From positions 310,001 through 374,000 of the forward strand of contig MU839105.1 in assembly GCA_030685235.1 (NCBI GenBank): a stretch of 64,000 bases of DNA, given 5' to 3'. Of the stretch, positions 61,185 to 64,000 are shown piece by piece (position 1 is the stretch's first letter; every line of letters begins with the position of its first letter). The notes below the pieces were generated by a model that ran no database searches, was not told the DNA's origin, and saw only the letters and a program-made list of their open reading frames with translations. This stretch comes from Copromyces sp. CBS 386.78 (taxonomy: Eukaryota > Ascomycota > Sordariomycetes > Sordariales > Sordariaceae). The translations under genes were made by a program, and so were the position numbers.

Positions 61185-63420
61185 TCATTGCGTGCCACCC
61201 ATGTCCACGTCGTTATACTCGATTGGCTCGGTGATCGGCGTGATTTGGTGCTTGTTGATCATGTGCCTCCTCCAGTTGTCCTTCCTGGGGAAAGAGCGGC
61301 CGCCCTGTCTTGACCAAGGGCATTCCGAGACCGTGCAGTGGAACTGGCGCGTCTTCTTATGCTTGTCGTTGATGTGACGGTCCAGATGGGTCTTGGTGCC
61401 GAACCTCATGGTGCAGCCGGGGTGGGTGCACTCGTGCGGTCGTTCGTGGTAGCGTTTGTGATGGCTATGTGTCTGTTAGTGACCTGTGTATGTAGGAAAG
61501 GTAGGATGAGGAGGGAGATACTCACTTCAGCTTGTGGATCTGATCGAACTCGCGGTGGCATTGGTCGCATGCGAACACTCTAGGCGAGGCGCCGCTAGAT
61601 GATGGTGTTGCTGGGGACATTCCGGACTGAGGGATGCCCGATGGGGATAGACCTTGTGGGTACATGACTTGGTTGTTAAAGTCGTTGACCGAGAACCCTC
61701 CTGGCGACATTCCCTGTGATGAGGGATAGTCGACGGCCGACAATCCACTGGGGGACATGCCCTGGTTGTAGGAGGAGCCGCCGGTAGAGAAGTTGGCTGG
61801 TGAGTTGGGAACCATGAGTGGCGCAAAGTTGGTGTTCTGGTCAAAGTCGGGCCTTGGTGATGGCGAGTATGTGAGCCGCGTGCTAGGCGTGTTCTGCATC
61901 GAGGACTCGGACAATGGTGGAGGAGTAGAGACGTCGGACATGTCTTGAAGACCGAAGCCGTCGTTGGGGTACAAGGCAATTTGGTCGATATCAAAGTCCT
62001 GGCCGTTCTGCTGGATTTCTGGTACATGCGTATACTCGCTATACTGAGGCTCCGGGCTGTACTGTTCCTGGGGGCTTTGCATCTGCTGGGGATAGGCGAA
62101 CTCGGCCGGAATAGCCTGAGGAGAGAATGTGCTAACTGCGGGAGCGGGTGGTGTGTTCTCCAACTTGATGATCTCCTGGTTGACAGCCCAGGCACTCTCG
62201 GCTTGGTTGGTAGGCCTCATCATTTCCATAGGACTGGCGGTTGGCCCGACAGTTGAATCCACACGAGGACTTGGAAGGTCAGAGACAATGGTGATAGGTG
62301 GTAAACTGTCGGTGCGGTTGATGCCTTGCTGGATTTCCCACGAGGCGAGGAGGGTGTCTTGACGGAGGAGGGAAAAGTCTTGCGGATCTAGTTGGTTGAA
62401 CACGGGCTGAGCGGTAGGCAGAGTGGTAGGCTGCGGTGGTGGAGGCGCAGAAGAGTCGTCGGGAAAAGGTTGGCCAGCACTGTCTAGATATGGGTGACCG
62501 TGATAATACTCGTAGGCAGCTCCGGGCGCCTCAGTGTCAACCTCGAAGACAGGGGGGACCGGTTCTGGTTGATGTGTGGGGACAGGGTATTCGTTGGTGG
62601 TGATAAGTGAACTTGAAGGCGACCGTGTTCCAGCGGTACCTCCAAGGGTCGATCGTCTGCTATCTCTCCGGCTGTGGCCTGACTGACGCCTGTGAATGAA
62701 GTTCCTGATGGACTCGGGAAGGTGAGGGAATGAGTGACGTTGAGCAGGGCGTTCAAATGATTCCGGCTCTTCAGTGATGCCTCCAGGCAAAACGGCCGGT
62801 ACTTGGTGAGTGGGAGGGCTCAAGCCGTGGGAGTCGTCAAGGCTCAGGTCGCGGTTGCTCTCGGCTTCAGTGGTTGCTATAGATCCAATCCTTGGTCTTG
62901 TCGAGTCGGGAACAGGTTGCCCTCCTTGAAGGTTTGCTGTGGCTGATGTGGTGGGTGATGGCGGTTGGAAGGGCGGCGATATGGGGGACGGAAGTCCTTG
63001 TTGTATACCTACGCCTCGTGGGAGGACCGGGGTGTGTTGTGACTGATGATGATCGGAGGCCGCCTTCTGATCGGAGTCGTTGCCGTCCCCCGGGTGATAC
63101 TGACCCGGGGTGAAGGTGGCCGATGATGCAAGGCCAGGCGGGGTGTCCGGAGCATAGCCTTCCCCGGAGAGCCGCTTGGGCGTGCTCCCGGGGCTGTTGT
63201 GGAAAATGGGGCCTCCGGGGGCCTGCCCCATTTCCGCTTTGCCGACATCACCATTCTTCTCGCTCCGGCGTCTCCTTGCTCGGACAACAAAAGGAAACAG
63301 ACATAGTAGAATCAGGAAAAACCCAATGCAAGAGCCGACCACAGCCCCGGCGATGGCTCCTCCAGAGAGAGGGCTGCCGCGCGGGGTGAGGACGGCCCGC
63401 GCAGACAGGGACGCTGCCAT
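61185..63420 (-). CDS. membrane-anchored protein with C-terminal C2H2 zinc fingers
   Basis: Exon 1 is 63420-61526 and exon 2 is 61464-61185; the 61-nt intron (GTGAGT..ACATAG) is closed by codon AA|C inside finger 1. 724 aa. Residues 22-46 form one hydrophobic span (Gly/Ala-rich then FFLILLCLFPFVV) followed at once by RARRRR, predicting N-out/C-in topology. The middle 550 residues are Pro/Ser/Gln-rich and disordered-looking. Three fingers end the protein: C618-C621-H634-H638; C644-C649-H662-H667; and C675-C680 with His 699 and 704, its middle longer than usual. The first ATG is 63420; the frame stays open upstream without ATG, so an earlier exon is possible. Such a layout suggests a transcription factor held at a membrane until cleaved, but that is inference; no protease site was identified. 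Confidence 0.85.
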
Positions 63421-64000
63421 GTTGGCGTTGTCCTGAAACCGCGAAATGGTACTCAATGACACTTGGGCTGTTGGGAAGGCTGACTTGTCGACTTTGTAAA
63501 CCAGAGAATCAGGATGCAATGCGATGGGCCGCAGTCCGAAATGTGAGGGCGCCCGAATGCTAGTGAGTTGTCGTCGTCGACGTGATCAAATTGCAAGGTT
63601 AATAGGATGAGTGAGGTCTTGGTGAGTTGTTGAACTGGCGGTGGTTTGGTTTGTCGCAAATCCACCACAGCACTGCTCCGAGGCTGTGCCTGACCCAATT
63701 CAGGGACCTGCGGACGGGAAGTCTGGGGCTAGCTCCTGCTCCACGGACAACCCGACAGGACATACCACCAAGCGCGACTCTCCTTTTTTCAAGGTGGATG
63801 ACGGAATGGCTTTGAGGATGGATGGATGATCTGGTGGGCTGAGTAATTCGGATTGATGATATTGAAGAATTGTGGTTGACGGTAAGAGATGCGATGTGGT
63901 GGTGGCCTTGCAGATGACGATGCTCAACCGACAGAAAGTGAAAGTTGAAAAGAAGAAAGAGACTAGAAGGTACCTATCGGTAAGCTGGAGCCCTACGATT
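63421..64000 (-). promoter_or_regulatory. upstream region of the membrane/zinc-finger gene
   Basis: 580 bases to the window edge. It should hold the leader and promoter of the leftward gene. No other gene is supported. Confidence 0.45.

Overview
The window is nuclear DNA of a filamentous ascomycete, most likely a Neurospora or a close Sordariales relative. Short spliced introns (57-128 nt) with GT..AG ends and CTAAC/CTGAC branch points, CT-rich leaders, and a casein kinase I with an inferred length of 384 aa all point there. So does a sharp split between GC-balanced genic DNA and extremely AT-rich blocks. In those blocks old transposon genes are still readable, but Gln and Trp codons have become stops and repeat copies differ only by transitions. 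That is the signature of repeat-induced point mutation (RIP).

Layout. 1-1125: 3'-truncated Inp54-like inositol polyphosphate 5-phosphatase (-). 3386-4733: casein kinase I (-). 4734-12747: long upstream and gene-poor DNA with no gene I can support. 12750-15760: RIP-mutated DNA transposon with perfect 51-bp terminal inverted repeats and TA target duplications. 18847-21002: Pal1-family protein (+). 21982-23493: Rad51/RecA-like protein of unknown role (+). 23791-26114: NT-C2 domain protein (-) with a GC-AG intron. 27412-30228: POP1 of RNase P/MRP (+). 30704-50478: about 20 kb of nested RIP-mutated repeats. 53555-56022: RBR-type E3 ubiquitin ligase (+). 57075-58864: Ssz1-type ribosome-associated Hsp70 (-). 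59497-60341: exosome subunit Rrp40 (+). 61185-63420: protein with an N-terminal membrane span and C-terminal C2H2 zinc fingers (-).

The 20-kb repeat block has internal order. A Ty1/copia element (30704-36647, 171-bp LTRs) carries a 439-bp inverted-repeat element in its RNase H region. Next comes a larger element (about 36658-50478) that I cannot match to a named transposon class. It holds a degenerate RecQ-like helicase on + and, convergent to it, a degenerate gene resembling DUF6589 proteins on -. It is bounded by an 11-bp direct repeat and split by a complete Ty3/gypsy element (42133-49245) with 232-bp LTRs and a 5-bp CTTAT target duplication. The insertion order is readable.

The host genes are mostly housekeeping: RNA processing (POP1, RRP40), co-translational folding (SSZ1), ubiquitin signalling (RBR), cell shape (PAL1) and the CK1 kinase that phosphorylates FRQ in the Neurospora clock. 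They do not form an obvious functional cluster. SSZ1 and RRP40 share a short divergent promoter, as do the NT-C2 gene and POP1.
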